A stretch of DNA of 64,000 bases. Origin: Qipengyuania psychrotolerans (GTDB taxonomy: Bacteria > Pseudomonadota > Alphaproteobacteria > Sphingomonadales > Sphingomonadaceae). Shown piece after piece: positions 28,509-35,911 of this stretch (the first letter of the stretch is position 1; each line of letters begins with the position of its first letter). The stretch spans positions 1,860,001-1,924,000 of the forward strand of contig NZ_CP081297.1 of the NCBI RefSeq assembly GCF_019711355.1. The letters are read 5' to 3'. Both the position numbers and the translations under genes were made by a program. Below the pieces are notes generated by a model. That model did no database searches, was not told the DNA's origin, and saw only the letters and a list, made by a program, of their open reading frames with translations.

Positions 28509-29792
28509 ATGAGCGCTTCCTTGAAAACGAGCATGCCCGGCAATCGCGATCCGTTCGCAGCATATCTGTGCGACGAGACAGCGCTGGACGTCCTGCGCCC
28601 GGTCGTTATCGAGCTCGGCTGGCAGCCTGAAAAATGCAACAAGGGCGGTCTGCGCAATGCGATCCAGTCCCTGTCGGTTTCGGCTAGCCCGAACATCCTG
28701 ATGGTCGACCTGTCGGAAAGCGGAGATCCGCTCAACGACATCAACGCCCTGGCCGAAGTCTGCGAACCCGGCACGGTCGTTATCGCCATCGGGCAGGTCA
28801 ATGACGTGCGTCTTTACCGCGACCTCCTTGCGAGCGGCATTCACGATTACCTGCTCAAGCCGCTCTCGGCTTCGGTCCTGCGCGATTCGCTGAATGCGGC
28901 GCAGGCAGTGTTCACTGCCCCGCGCGGCGGCGAAAGCGATCAGGTCAAGCGTCACATTTCCACGGCGGTTGTCGGAACACGCGGCGGCGTTGGTGCCTCC
29001 ACCATCGCGACTTCGCTGGCATGGATCTACGCCGAGCAGCACATGCCGACGGCTCTGCTTGATCTCGACGTGCATTTCGGGGTCGGCGCACTGACACTGG
29101 ATCTGGAACCGGGCCGCGGCCTGACCGACGCAATCGATAACCCCAGCCGCATCGACGGCCTGTTTATCGAACGCGCCATGATCCGTGCGAATGACAATCT
29201 GGCGATCCTGTCGGCAGAAGCACCCATCAACGCGCCCTTGATGACCGACGGTTCGGCATTCCTGCAACTGCAGGAAGAATTCCGTCACGCATTCGAGATG
29301 ACGCTGGTGGATATGCCGCGCAACATGCTGATCAACTTCCCGCACTTGCTGAACGATGTGAACGTCGTGACGCTGGTAACGGAAATGACGCTGGCTTCGG
29401 CACGCGATACGATCCGCATCCTGTCCTGGCTCAAGACCAATGCTGCGCACGCCACTCCGGTGATCGTGGCCAACAAGGTCCAGCCGGGTGCCGCGGAAAT
29501 CAGCAAGGCCGATTTCGAAGCCTCGATTGAGCGCGCGATCGATATCACGATCCCGTCCGACCAGAAGGCTGCCGCGAACGCTGCGAAACTGGGCAAGACC
29601 TTTGTCGATGCCAATGCATCGAGCAAGGCGTCGGCGAGCATCAAGCAGCTTTCGACCCGTATCATCGGGCTTGGAGACGAAGAAAGCGATGAAGCCGCTG
29701 AAGTGGCTTCGGGCAAGAAGTCCCTCCTCGGCAGCTTCGACATCAAGTCACTGCTGGCGAAGAAGGACAAGGTCGAGGCATCGGCCGAATAA
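28509..29792 (+). CDS. cpaE: Pilus localisation ATPase CpaE (TadZ)
   Basis: CpaE (427 residues) places the Tad machine at its site in the cell. The N-terminal about 140 residues look like an atypical receiver domain, with DYLLKPLS near its end. A MinD/ParA-like ATPase follows. Its Walker A is GTRGGVGAST (residues 156-165), where the signature Lys before the glycines is Arg, as seen in other CpaE proteins. The LLDLDVHFG strand matches the ParA A' motif. It is followed by an 84-base gap, then tadB. Confidence 0.92.
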   Translation: MSASLKTSMPGNRDPFAAYLCDETALDVLRPVVIELGWQPEKCNKGGLRNAIQSLSVSASPNILMVDLSESGDPLNDINALAEVCEPGTVVIAIGQVNDVRLYRDLLASGIHDYLLKPLSASVLRDSLNAAQAVFTAPRGGESDQVKRHISTAVVGTRGGVGASTIATSLAWIYAEQHMPTALLDLDVHFGVGALTLDLEPGRGLTDAIDNPSRIDGLFIERAMIRANDNLAILSAEAPINAPLMTDGSAFLQLQEEFRHAFEMTLVDMPRNMLINFPHLLNDVNVVTLVTEMTLASARDTIRILSWLKTNAAHATPVIVANKVQPGAAEISKADFEASIERAIDITIPSDQKAAANAAKLGKTFVDANASSKASASIKQLSTRIIGLGDEESDEAAEVASGKKSLLGSFDIKSLLAKKDKVEASAE

Positions 29793-29810
29793 GCACGCGG
29801 AGAGCAGGGA

Positions 29811-29825
29811 CCGCGCGACGCGCGG
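29811..29825 (+). other. GC hairpin between cpaE and tadB
   Basis: CCGCGC-GAC-GCGCGG forms a six-pair stem in the 84-base gap where cpaF usually sits. The following CCCTTCCCTTCC lacks a T run, so it is not a standard terminator. It may lower or process the transcript between the two gene groups. Confidence 0.35.
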
Positions 29826-29876
29826 CCCTTCCCTTCCGGGCGCATACTCAAGATTGAGCGACGGGGACGGAACGAG

Positions 29877-30851
29877 ATGAATAATTTGCTCCAGATCATG
29901 CTACTTGCTGGCGGCGTCCTTGCGCTGCTCGTCATCGGGTACATGGCGTTCACCGGACCTGATGCTGCGAAAGCCGGACACCGCCGCCTTCAGCAACTAC
30001 GCTTCCGTCACTCGGAAAGCACCGACACCAAGGTCGAATCGCAGCTGAAAAAGGCCATTGCGGCCCGCAAGCCCAAACAGTTCAAACGGGCTGGGTCGGG
30101 TTCACGCCTCGAAGCGCTGGCTATCCGCCTGGATCGTACAGGCAAAGGCTGGACGTTGAGCCAATATGCCTATGCATCGCTGGGCATCACGCTTGGCATC
30201 GCCATCATCATGTTCCTCAAGAGCGGTTCGCTGCCGCTGTCGTTCGGAATTGGCCTGTTTTTTGGACTGGGCATCCCGCACTTTGTCGTCAATCGCACGA
30301 TCAAGAAGCGTACCAACCAGTTCAACTCGAAATTTCCCGACGCGATCGAACTTCTCGTCCGCGGCCTTCGCTCGGGCCTTCCGGTGACCGAAACTCTCGG
30401 CGTGGTGGCGCAGGAAGTTCCCGGGCCTGTAGGTCAGGAATTCCGCGGCATTGTCGAGCGCACGAAGATCGGTCGGACGATGGAGGATGCCCTCCAACAG
30501 ACCGCTGACCGTCTGGGAATACCGGAATTCAACTTCTTCTGCATCACTCTCGCAATCCAGCGCGAAACGGGCGGCAACTTGGCAGAAACCCTGTCGAACC
30601 TGTCAGACGTGCTCCGCAAGCGCGCGCAGATGAAGCTCAAGATCCGCGCGATGAGCTCGGAATCCAAAGCATCGGCTTACATAGTCGGCGCCCTCCCGTT
30701 CATCGTCTTTGGCATGATCTGGTGGATCAACCCGACCTACGTCGGCGCATTCTTCGAAGACGATCGCCTGATCGTTATCGGACTGGGCGGTCTGGTGTGG
30801 ATGAGCATCGGGGCGTTCATCATGTCCAAGATGGTCAGTTTCGAAATCTAA
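29877..30851 (+). CDS. tadB: Tad pilus inner-membrane platform protein TadB
   Basis: TadB (324 residues) is a type II/IV secretion platform protein of the GspF fold that couples the ATPase to pilin extrusion. It has an N-terminal membrane segment and a cytosolic loop with KFPDAIELLVRGLRSG. The conserved GspF core includes TADRLGIPEFNFFCITLAIQ-type sequence (IPEFNFFCITL), and C-terminal helices follow. TadB and TadC act as a pair. Confidence 0.93.
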   Translation: MNNLLQIMLLAGGVLALLVIGYMAFTGPDAAKAGHRRLQQLRFRHSESTDTKVESQLKKAIAARKPKQFKRAGSGSRLEALAIRLDRTGKGWTLSQYAYASLGITLGIAIIMFLKSGSLPLSFGIGLFFGLGIPHFVVNRTIKKRTNQFNSKFPDAIELLVRGLRSGLPVTETLGVVAQEVPGPVGQEFRGIVERTKIGRTMEDALQQTADRLGIPEFNFFCITLAIQRETGGNLAETLSNLSDVLRKRAQMKLKIRAMSSESKASAYIVGALPFIVFGMIWWINPTYVGAFFEDDRLIVIGLGGLVWMSIGAFIMSKMVSFEI

Positions 30852-30870
30852 GGCACGAGGAAGAGATATC

Positions 30871-31881
30871 ATGGAACCCGTAAGCGGCCCTACCCTCCTC
30901 GGCTTCGACGTCATTCTCGTCGGCTCGATCCTTGCCGGGATCGCAGCAATGGCCGTGTTCATCGCGATCTATTCCGCGGTCACAATCAGGGATCCCATGG
31001 CGAAACGCGTCCGAGCACTTGAAGGTCGCCGTGAAGAATTGAAGCTCGGCCTCGTCACAACCAGCGCGAAGAAACGTCAGAGCCTGGTTCGCAAGACCGA
31101 CACGACCGACAAGATCAAGGATACGCTGGGCAACCTCAAGGTTCTGCAGCAGAGCCAGGTCGAAGACATGCAGCAAAAGCTGGCCTGGGCCGGCTATCGA
31201 AACAAGGAAGTCGCGGTCGTCCTGATCGGTCTTCGGATGGTCCTCCCAATCCTCCTGGGCGGGTTTGCATTCGTCATGCTCTATCTGGTCGAGATCTATC
31301 CTGATTGGCAATATAAGCGCGTAGCCGCGCTCGCGTTCGTCGTGTTCATGGGATACAAGGGGCCCGAAATCGTCCTCAAGAACAAGGCGAACAAGCGTAC
31401 CGATGCAATCCGCAAGGGTCTGCCCGATGCACTCGATCTACTCGTCATCTGCGCGGAAGCTGGTCTTACCGTGGACGCCGCGTTCAACCGCGTCGCCAAG
31501 GAACTGGGCCGGGCTTATCCGGAACTGGGCGAAGAATTCACCCTTACGGCAATCGAGCTATCGTTCCTGAACGAACGTAAGCAGGCGTTCGATCACCTGG
31601 CCTACCGCGTCAATCTCGAGGCTGTTCAGGGCGTGGTGACTACGATGGTCCAGACCGAACGCTATGGTACTCCGCTCGCCAGCGCCTTGCGCGTCCTGTC
31701 GGCCGAATTCCGTAACGAGCGTATGATGCGCGCAGAAGAGAAGGCCGCGCGTCTTCCCGCCATCATGACCGTTCCGCTGATCCTGTTCATCCTGCCCGTG
31801 TTGTTCGTGGTCATCCTCGGCCCGGCGGGTTGTTCGATCGCCGACGCTTTCGCCAGCGGCGTGACGAGCGGCGGAGGCTGA
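30871..31881 (+). CDS. tadC: Tad pilus inner-membrane platform protein TadC
   Basis: TadC (336 residues) pairs with TadB in the inner membrane. It starts with a membrane helix near residues 10-35. The GspF-type domain shows GLPDALDLLVICAEAGLTVDAAF, named here by the ends GLPDALDLLV and EAGLTVDAAF. Two C-terminal helices end at VLFVVILGPAG. It ends the pilus locus; no tadD, tadE or tadG follows. Confidence 0.93.
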   Translation: MEPVSGPTLLGFDVILVGSILAGIAAMAVFIAIYSAVTIRDPMAKRVRALEGRREELKLGLVTTSAKKRQSLVRKTDTTDKIKDTLGNLKVLQQSQVEDMQQKLAWAGYRNKEVAVVLIGLRMVLPILLGGFAFVMLYLVEIYPDWQYKRVAALAFVVFMGYKGPEIVLKNKANKRTDAIRKGLPDALDLLVICAEAGLTVDAAFNRVAKELGRAYPELGEEFTLTAIELSFLNERKQAFDHLAYRVNLEAVQGVVTTMVQTERYGTPLASALRVLSAEFRNERMMRAEEKAARLPAIMTVPLILFILPVLFVVILGPAGCSIADAFASGVTSGGG

Positions 31882-31917
31882 CAGGCAACAATAACTGCCC
31901 TTGCGGGTCGTATGTGA

Positions 31918-31953
31918 GAAAGCCTGGTCGGCTATTTAGTCGGCCAGGCTTTC
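31918..31953. terminator. Hairpin between convergent tadC and marR
   Basis: GAAAGCCTGG pairs exactly with CCAGGCTTTC, and the stem extends inward by G-U pairs to about 14 pairs around CTATTTA. The arm on the right includes the last codons and the stop of the marR gene. It lacks long T runs but sits where a two-way terminator is expected. Confidence 0.55.
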
Positions 31954-32406
31954 TGCGTCGAAGTCTCCGGCGTTATCCCTGACCCGGGCCAGCATGTCGC
32001 GCATGGCGGCCTGTTCTTCCGGGGTCAGGACGGAGAACATCTCTTTCTCGATCTTCAGCGCGAGCGGCATAATGCCCGAATGTACGGCCTTGCCTTCTGT
32101 CGTGAGCGCGAGGAGGTGCGAGCGCCCGTCCTTCGCATTTGGCGTCCGTTCGGCGAGCCCCCTGCTTTCCAGCGTCTTGCAGGCGCGATTGACCGGCACC
32201 TTGTCCATCAGCGTGAGCTGCGACAGCTCGCGCTGGGTCAGCGGCCCGCTGTCGCCGAGCACCGCCATAATCCGCCACTCGGTCGTCTTGAGCGCGAAAC
32301 GCTTGCGATACTGCTCCGCAATGCGTGTCGACACCGCATTGGACGCGACGGACAGCTGGTACGGCAGGAAATCGGCGAGGCGCTTGGCAGGGTGGCGAAT
32401 GGGCAT
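31936..32406 (-). CDS. MarR-family transcriptional regulator
   Basis: This winged-helix DNA-binding protein (156 residues) has the MarR core. The recognition region is GPLTQRELSQLTLMDKVPVNR and the wing is AERTPNAKDGRSHLLALT, cited by parts. The C-terminal helices would form the dimer. It lies downstream of the enoyl-CoA hydratase gene on the same strand, and MarR proteins near CoA-dependent genes often sense aromatic or acyl-CoA compounds. A long inverted repeat in its promoter suggests autoregulation. Confidence 0.9.
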   Translation of the reverse strand: MPIRHPAKRLADFLPYQLSVASNAVSTRIAEQYRKRFALKTTEWRIMAVLGDSGPLTQRELSQLTLMDKVPVNRACKTLESRGLAERTPNAKDGRSHLLALTTEGKAVHSGIMPLALKIEKEMFSVLTPEEQAAMRDMLARVRDNAGDFDAESLAD

Positions 32407-32421
32407 GAGGCGTTTCTAGGT

Positions 32422-32461
32422 ATAGTGACGCGGTTGGCAAGGCCGTTGCGGGCGTAACTAT
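32422..32461. promoter_or_regulatory. Inverted repeat in the marR promoter, likely operator
   Basis: ATAGTGACGC (32422-32431) and GCGTAACTAT (32452-32461) match in nine of ten positions as inverted copies separated by 20 bases. They lie 16-56 bases before the marR ATG. MarR proteins commonly bind such repeats in their own promoter; binding here is inferred. Confidence 0.45.
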
Positions 32462-32472
32462 CACATTTGCAA

Positions 32473-33345
32473 CTACTCGTAGCCCGGCTCGTCCCACCAG
32501 GGATAGAAATCGGGCATGTTCTGCCCCACCGTATCGGGATATTCAGGTGGCCTTTTCTCCAGGAAGCTGGCGATGCCTTCTTTCGCATCCGCGCTCCGGC
32601 TGAGGCGGTAGATCGCGCGGCTGTCGATCCGGTGAGCGTCCATCGGATGCCCCCCCGCCCCGATCCGCCACAGCATCGCCCGGGTCATTGCAACCGACAC
32701 AGCCGAGGTGTTGTCGGCGATCTCGCGTGCGAGACCGACCGCCGCATCCATTAACTCGCCCTGCGGATGCACCGAGCGCACCAACCCCCGGTCGAGCGCT
32801 TCGCCCGCATCGAACACCCGGCCTGTCATGCACCATTCCAGCGCGGTCTGCATTCCGACCAGCTTGGGCAGGAACCAGCTCGAGGCCGCTTCGGGCGTGA
32901 TCCCGCGCCTCGCGAACACGAACCCGAACCGCGCGTTGTCGCTGGCGAGGCGGATGTCGAATGGCAACTGCATCGTCGCCCCCACGCCCACCGCCACGCC
33001 GTTGCAGGCCCCGATCAGCGGCTTCTTGGAGTTGAACAGCCGCAGCGTCAGCCGCCCGCCGCCATCGCGCACCCGCTCGTCAGACAGGTCATCGACCGGA
33101 TTGGGATCGGAGAACACATGCCCCCCGCCTTCCGGCGTCAGGTCGGCACCGGCGCAGAAGGCACGTTCGCCCTCGCCCGTCACGATCACCGCGCGCACGC
33201 TGTCGTCGGCATCGGTCACGTCGAGCGCGTCGATGAACTCGGCCATCATGGTGCGGGTGAAGGCATTCATCTTCTCGGGCCGGTGCAGCGTCACGGTGGC
33301 AATACCGTCGGCGATGTCGAGCTTGATCTGCGTGTAGGAGCTCAT
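32473..33345 (-). CDS. Enoyl-CoA hydratase/isomerase family protein (crotonase)
   Basis: The product (290 residues from ATG 33345) is a crotonase. It has the N-terminal HRPEKMNAFT and GERAFCAGADL forming the oxyanion hole and CoA site. ACNGVAVGVGATMQLPFDIR follows, seen here as ACNGVAVGVG. The second catalytic region is FARRGITPEAASSW. It would hydrate or isomerise a 2-enoyl-CoA in fatty-acid or related degradation. A GAGGGA ribosome site supports the start, although the frame is open to 33600. The coding sequence looks richer in GC than its neighbours. Confidence 0.9.
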   Translation of the reverse strand: MSSYTQIKLDIADGIATVTLHRPEKMNAFTRTMMAEFIDALDVTDADDSVRAVIVTGEGERAFCAGADLTPEGGGHVFSDPNPVDDLSDERVRDGGGRLTLRLFNSKKPLIGACNGVAVGVGATMQLPFDIRLASDNARFGFVFARRGITPEAASSWFLPKLVGMQTALEWCMTGRVFDAGEALDRGLVRSVHPQGELMDAAVGLAREIADNTSAVSVAMTRAMLWRIGAGGHPMDAHRIDSRAIYRLSRSADAKEGIASFLEKRPPEYPDTVGQNMPDFYPWWDEPGYE

Positions 33346-33527
33346 TTGGATTCCCTCTTGGTCGGTCCATCTGGATGGAACACATGGAACACGGTCTTGC
33401 CCGAAAAGCAAAGCGTCCCTCTGCCGGGACAAGCGGGATCGGAATTGAGCTGAGAGCGGTTTTGCATCTCTTGCGGCCTCTAAGCCACTGCCGCAAAGTA
33501 GGAAATCCTGCGGCGCAAAAGTTCCGA

Positions 33528-33590
33528 TTCCAGGAAAAAATACTCTCTGGAACAGCGCGGCATCGAGGCCCGTTGAGGAAGAGTATTTTT
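33528..33590. promoter_or_regulatory. Nested inverted repeats in the divergent crotonase/aldehyde dehydrogenase region
   Basis: TTCCAG (33528-33533) and CTGGAA (33547-33552) form one inverted pair. AAAAATACTCT (33536-33546) and AGAGTATTTTT (33580-33590) form a second, perfect over 11 bases with a 33-base loop. The latter ends 25 bases before the dehydrogenase ATG, so it is either an operator or a leader hairpin. Confidence 0.4.
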
Positions 33591-33615
33591 CATTAAGCAA
33601 CGCCAGGATACCTCC

Positions 33616-34995
33616 ATGTCACAGATCGAAACCTGTAATCCCGCCACGCGAGAATCAGTCGAAACCTACGACCTGATGTCGAAGGACGAGGCGTTCGCTA
33701 AAATTGACGCTGCGCACGAGGCGTTCGAGGAATGGCGCGCGCGCAGCCATGAAGACCGGGCCGAGGTGCTGCGGGAAATTGCAAAAGTCCTGCGCGCAAA
33801 CACCGACCGCATCAGTGAACTGATGACCCGGGAAACCGGCAAGCTGATCCGCGACGGAAAGACCGAAGTCGAGATTTGTGCGCGCATTTTCGAATACACC
33901 GCGGACAATGGACCCTCCCAGCTCGCCGACGAAGAGCGTAAGCATTCCGGCGGCAAGAAGCGCGGCATCGTGACCTATTCGCCGATCGGCGTGATCTATT
34001 CGATCCAGCCGTGGAATTTCCCGTTCTACCAGCCGGTGCGCGTACTTGCCGCCAATGCGATGGCAGGCAACGCCTGCATTCTCAAGCACGCCTCCATCTG
34101 CACGGGAAGCGGCCTGCTGCTGCGCGATTTGTGCCTGGAGGCAGGATTGCCGAAGGGGTTGTTCGACGTTGTGCTGGTGGGCCACGACCTGTCCGATGAA
34201 ATCATCGCGCACGGCAAGGTTCGCGCCGTTACCATGACAGGCAGCGATGGTGCCGGACGCCACATCGGCACCAAGGCGACCGAGGCGTTGAAGAAGACCG
34301 TTCTCGAGCTGGGATCGAACGATGCCTACATCGTGCTTGAAGATGCCGATCTCGAACTGGCGGTAAAAACCTGCGTCCAAGGGCGCCTCTACAACAATGG
34401 CGAAACCTGCGTTTCAGCCAAGCGGTTCATTGTGACCGATGCGGTCTATGACGAGTTCGTGAGTGCATTTGTCGACCAGATGAAAGCCATCACGATGGGT
34501 GACCCCACCGCCGAAGACACGCAGCTTGGGCCAGTTTCCAGCAAGGAGCAGTTCGACACATTGGTCGAACAGGTGGGCAAGAGCGTGGCAGGCGGCGCAA
34601 CACTGCTGTGCGGCGGCGATCCCGAGGAAGACCCGAGCGGATGGTATTATCCTGCCACCGTGCTTGCCGACTGCAAGAAGGGCACGCCTGCCTATGACGA
34701 TGAACTGTTCGGACCGGTAGCCTCTATCATCAGGGCCAAGGACGATGAAGACGCAATGCGGATCGCAAATGACAGCCGTTACGGTCTTGGCGGCGGCATT
34801 TTCACCAAGGACGAGGACAAGGCCATCCGGCTCGCACGTGACCATTTCGACACCGGGATGGTGCGCATCAATTCGTTCGGGGCAGCTGATCCGAACATGC
34901 CCTTCGGCGGTGTGAAAAATTCCGGATACGGCCGTGAACATGGCGGCTTCGGAATGAAGGAATTCGTGAACGCGAAAGCCATCTTCCTGCCCTGA
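33616..34995 (+). CDS. NAD(P)-dependent aldehyde dehydrogenase, succinate-semialdehyde type
   Basis: The enzyme (459 residues) oxidises an aldehyde to the acid. The active site is complete: Asn in PWNFP near residue 133, general base E231 in LELGSND, and nucleophile C265 in NNGETCVSAKR. The N-terminus ETCNPATRE and the overall length resemble succinate-semialdehyde dehydrogenases of the Sad/YneI group, but the substrate is not certain. It diverges from the crotonase gene across 270 bases that hold inverted repeats. A small reductase gene follows after 28 bases. Confidence 0.92.
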   Translation: MSQIETCNPATRESVETYDLMSKDEAFAKIDAAHEAFEEWRARSHEDRAEVLREIAKVLRANTDRISELMTRETGKLIRDGKTEVEICARIFEYTADNGPSQLADEERKHSGGKKRGIVTYSPIGVIYSIQPWNFPFYQPVRVLAANAMAGNACILKHASICTGSGLLLRDLCLEAGLPKGLFDVVLVGHDLSDEIIAHGKVRAVTMTGSDGAGRHIGTKATEALKKTVLELGSNDAYIVLEDADLELAVKTCVQGRLYNNGETCVSAKRFIVTDAVYDEFVSAFVDQMKAITMGDPTAEDTQLGPVSSKEQFDTLVEQVGKSVAGGATLLCGGDPEEDPSGWYYPATVLADCKKGTPAYDDELFGPVASIIRAKDDEDAMRIANDSRYGLGGGIFTKDEDKAIRLARDHFDTGMVRINSFGAADPNMPFGGVKNSGYGREHGGFGMKEFVNAKAIFLP

Positions 34996-35023
34996 TAATT
35001 ACAAGATTTACGGAGAATATCGC

Positions 35024-35623
35024 ATGAAAATCTTAGTCGCCGGAGCTACCGGCAACACCGGCACTCGTCTCGTCCAAGAATTGTGCAACCGCGGCCACGA
35101 ACCAGTCGCGCTCGTACGGTCTTCGTCGGACACCAGCCAATTGCCCGAAGCCGCCGAACAACGCCTTGGCGATCTCACCGATCTGGATGACAGCGTGGCG
35201 CATGATTGCGAAGTGGTGATTTTCGCAGCCGGCTCCGGCGGCGATACCGACGCGGAAATGACCGACAAGGTCGACCGGGACGGCGCGATCCGTCTCATCG
35301 AGATAGCCGAAAAGTCCGATGTGCGGCGCTTCGTGATGTTAAGTTCTGTCGGCGCGGAGAATCCCGATCCCGACAGCGAACTGGCCCATTATCTCGAAGC
35401 CAAACATGCTGCTGACGAACGCCTGAAATCCAGCAGCATCGAATACGCGATCCTGCGCCCGGTCGCGCTCACCGATGACGATGCAACCGGCAGCGTGCGG
35501 CTGGGCGACGATGTCGATCCACAAGGCAAAGCCGCGCGCGGCGATGTCGCTGTCGTTTTGGCCAATGCAGCCGAAGACGACGCATGGAACGGCAAAGTAA
35601 GCCTTATGGAAACCATCAGCTAA
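35024..35623 (+). CDS. NAD(P)-binding atypical SDR protein
   Basis: The 199-residue product is a short Rossmann protein of the atypical SDR type, like YwnB or biliverdin reductase B. It has MKILVAGATGNTG at the nucleotide site and FVMLSSVGAENPDPDSE in the central strand. No Tyr-x-x-x-Lys pair is placed as in classical SDRs, so a catalytic role is unsure. It probably shares a transcript with the aldehyde dehydrogenase. Confidence 0.88.
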   Translation: MKILVAGATGNTGTRLVQELCNRGHEPVALVRSSSDTSQLPEAAEQRLGDLTDLDDSVAHDCEVVIFAAGSGGDTDAEMTDKVDRDGAIRLIEIAEKSDVRRFVMLSSVGAENPDPDSELAHYLEAKHAADERLKSSSIEYAILRPVALTDDDATGSVRLGDDVDPQGKAARGDVAVVLANAAEDDAWNGKVSLMETIS

Positions 35624-35651
35624 GACCTTTTGCCGACAAGTAATTGCAGCA

Positions 35652-35870
35652 TCACTCCCACTCGGGCGCTATGATCGGGTAATAGCTGCTCCCTACAATC
35701 TTCTGGTCGCGGCTGGCATTGCTGGCCGCGACGCAGATGGTGGTGCCGGAATAGTCACACCGTTCTATCAACGACTTTGATCGTTCGACCAGCGTCGCCA
35801 GCGCCGATGGACGCAATGATGTCAATGTGTTGAAACCAGATCCGGATTTGACGAGCGCAGTGGCGGGCAT
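35652..35870 (-). CDS. Possible small protein, unknown
   Basis: An open frame of 72 codons starts at ATG 35870 (the frame itself is open to 35954) and ends with YYPIIAPEWE. It fills most of the space between the SDR and M16 genes. About 70% of third codon positions are G or C, which is compatible with coding. No signal peptide, ribosome site or family was recognised. It could equally be untranslated sequence ahead of the M16 gene. Confidence 0.25.
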   Translation of the reverse strand: MPATALVKSGSGFNTLTSLRPSALATLVERSKSLIERCDYSGTTICVAASNASRDQKIVGSSYYPIIAPEWE

Positions 35871-35911
35871 TGGAACCGCCTCGCTCGCATCAAACCGATA
35901 GGGGACCGCAC

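Noticed and set aside
33484..33490. GCCACTG, a motif seen in cobalamin riboswitches
   Set aside because: The other conserved boxes are absent and the downstream gene is not B12 related.
33655..34380. Minus-strand open frame of 241 codons
   Set aside because: It is antisense to the aldehyde dehydrogenase, whose active site is complete.
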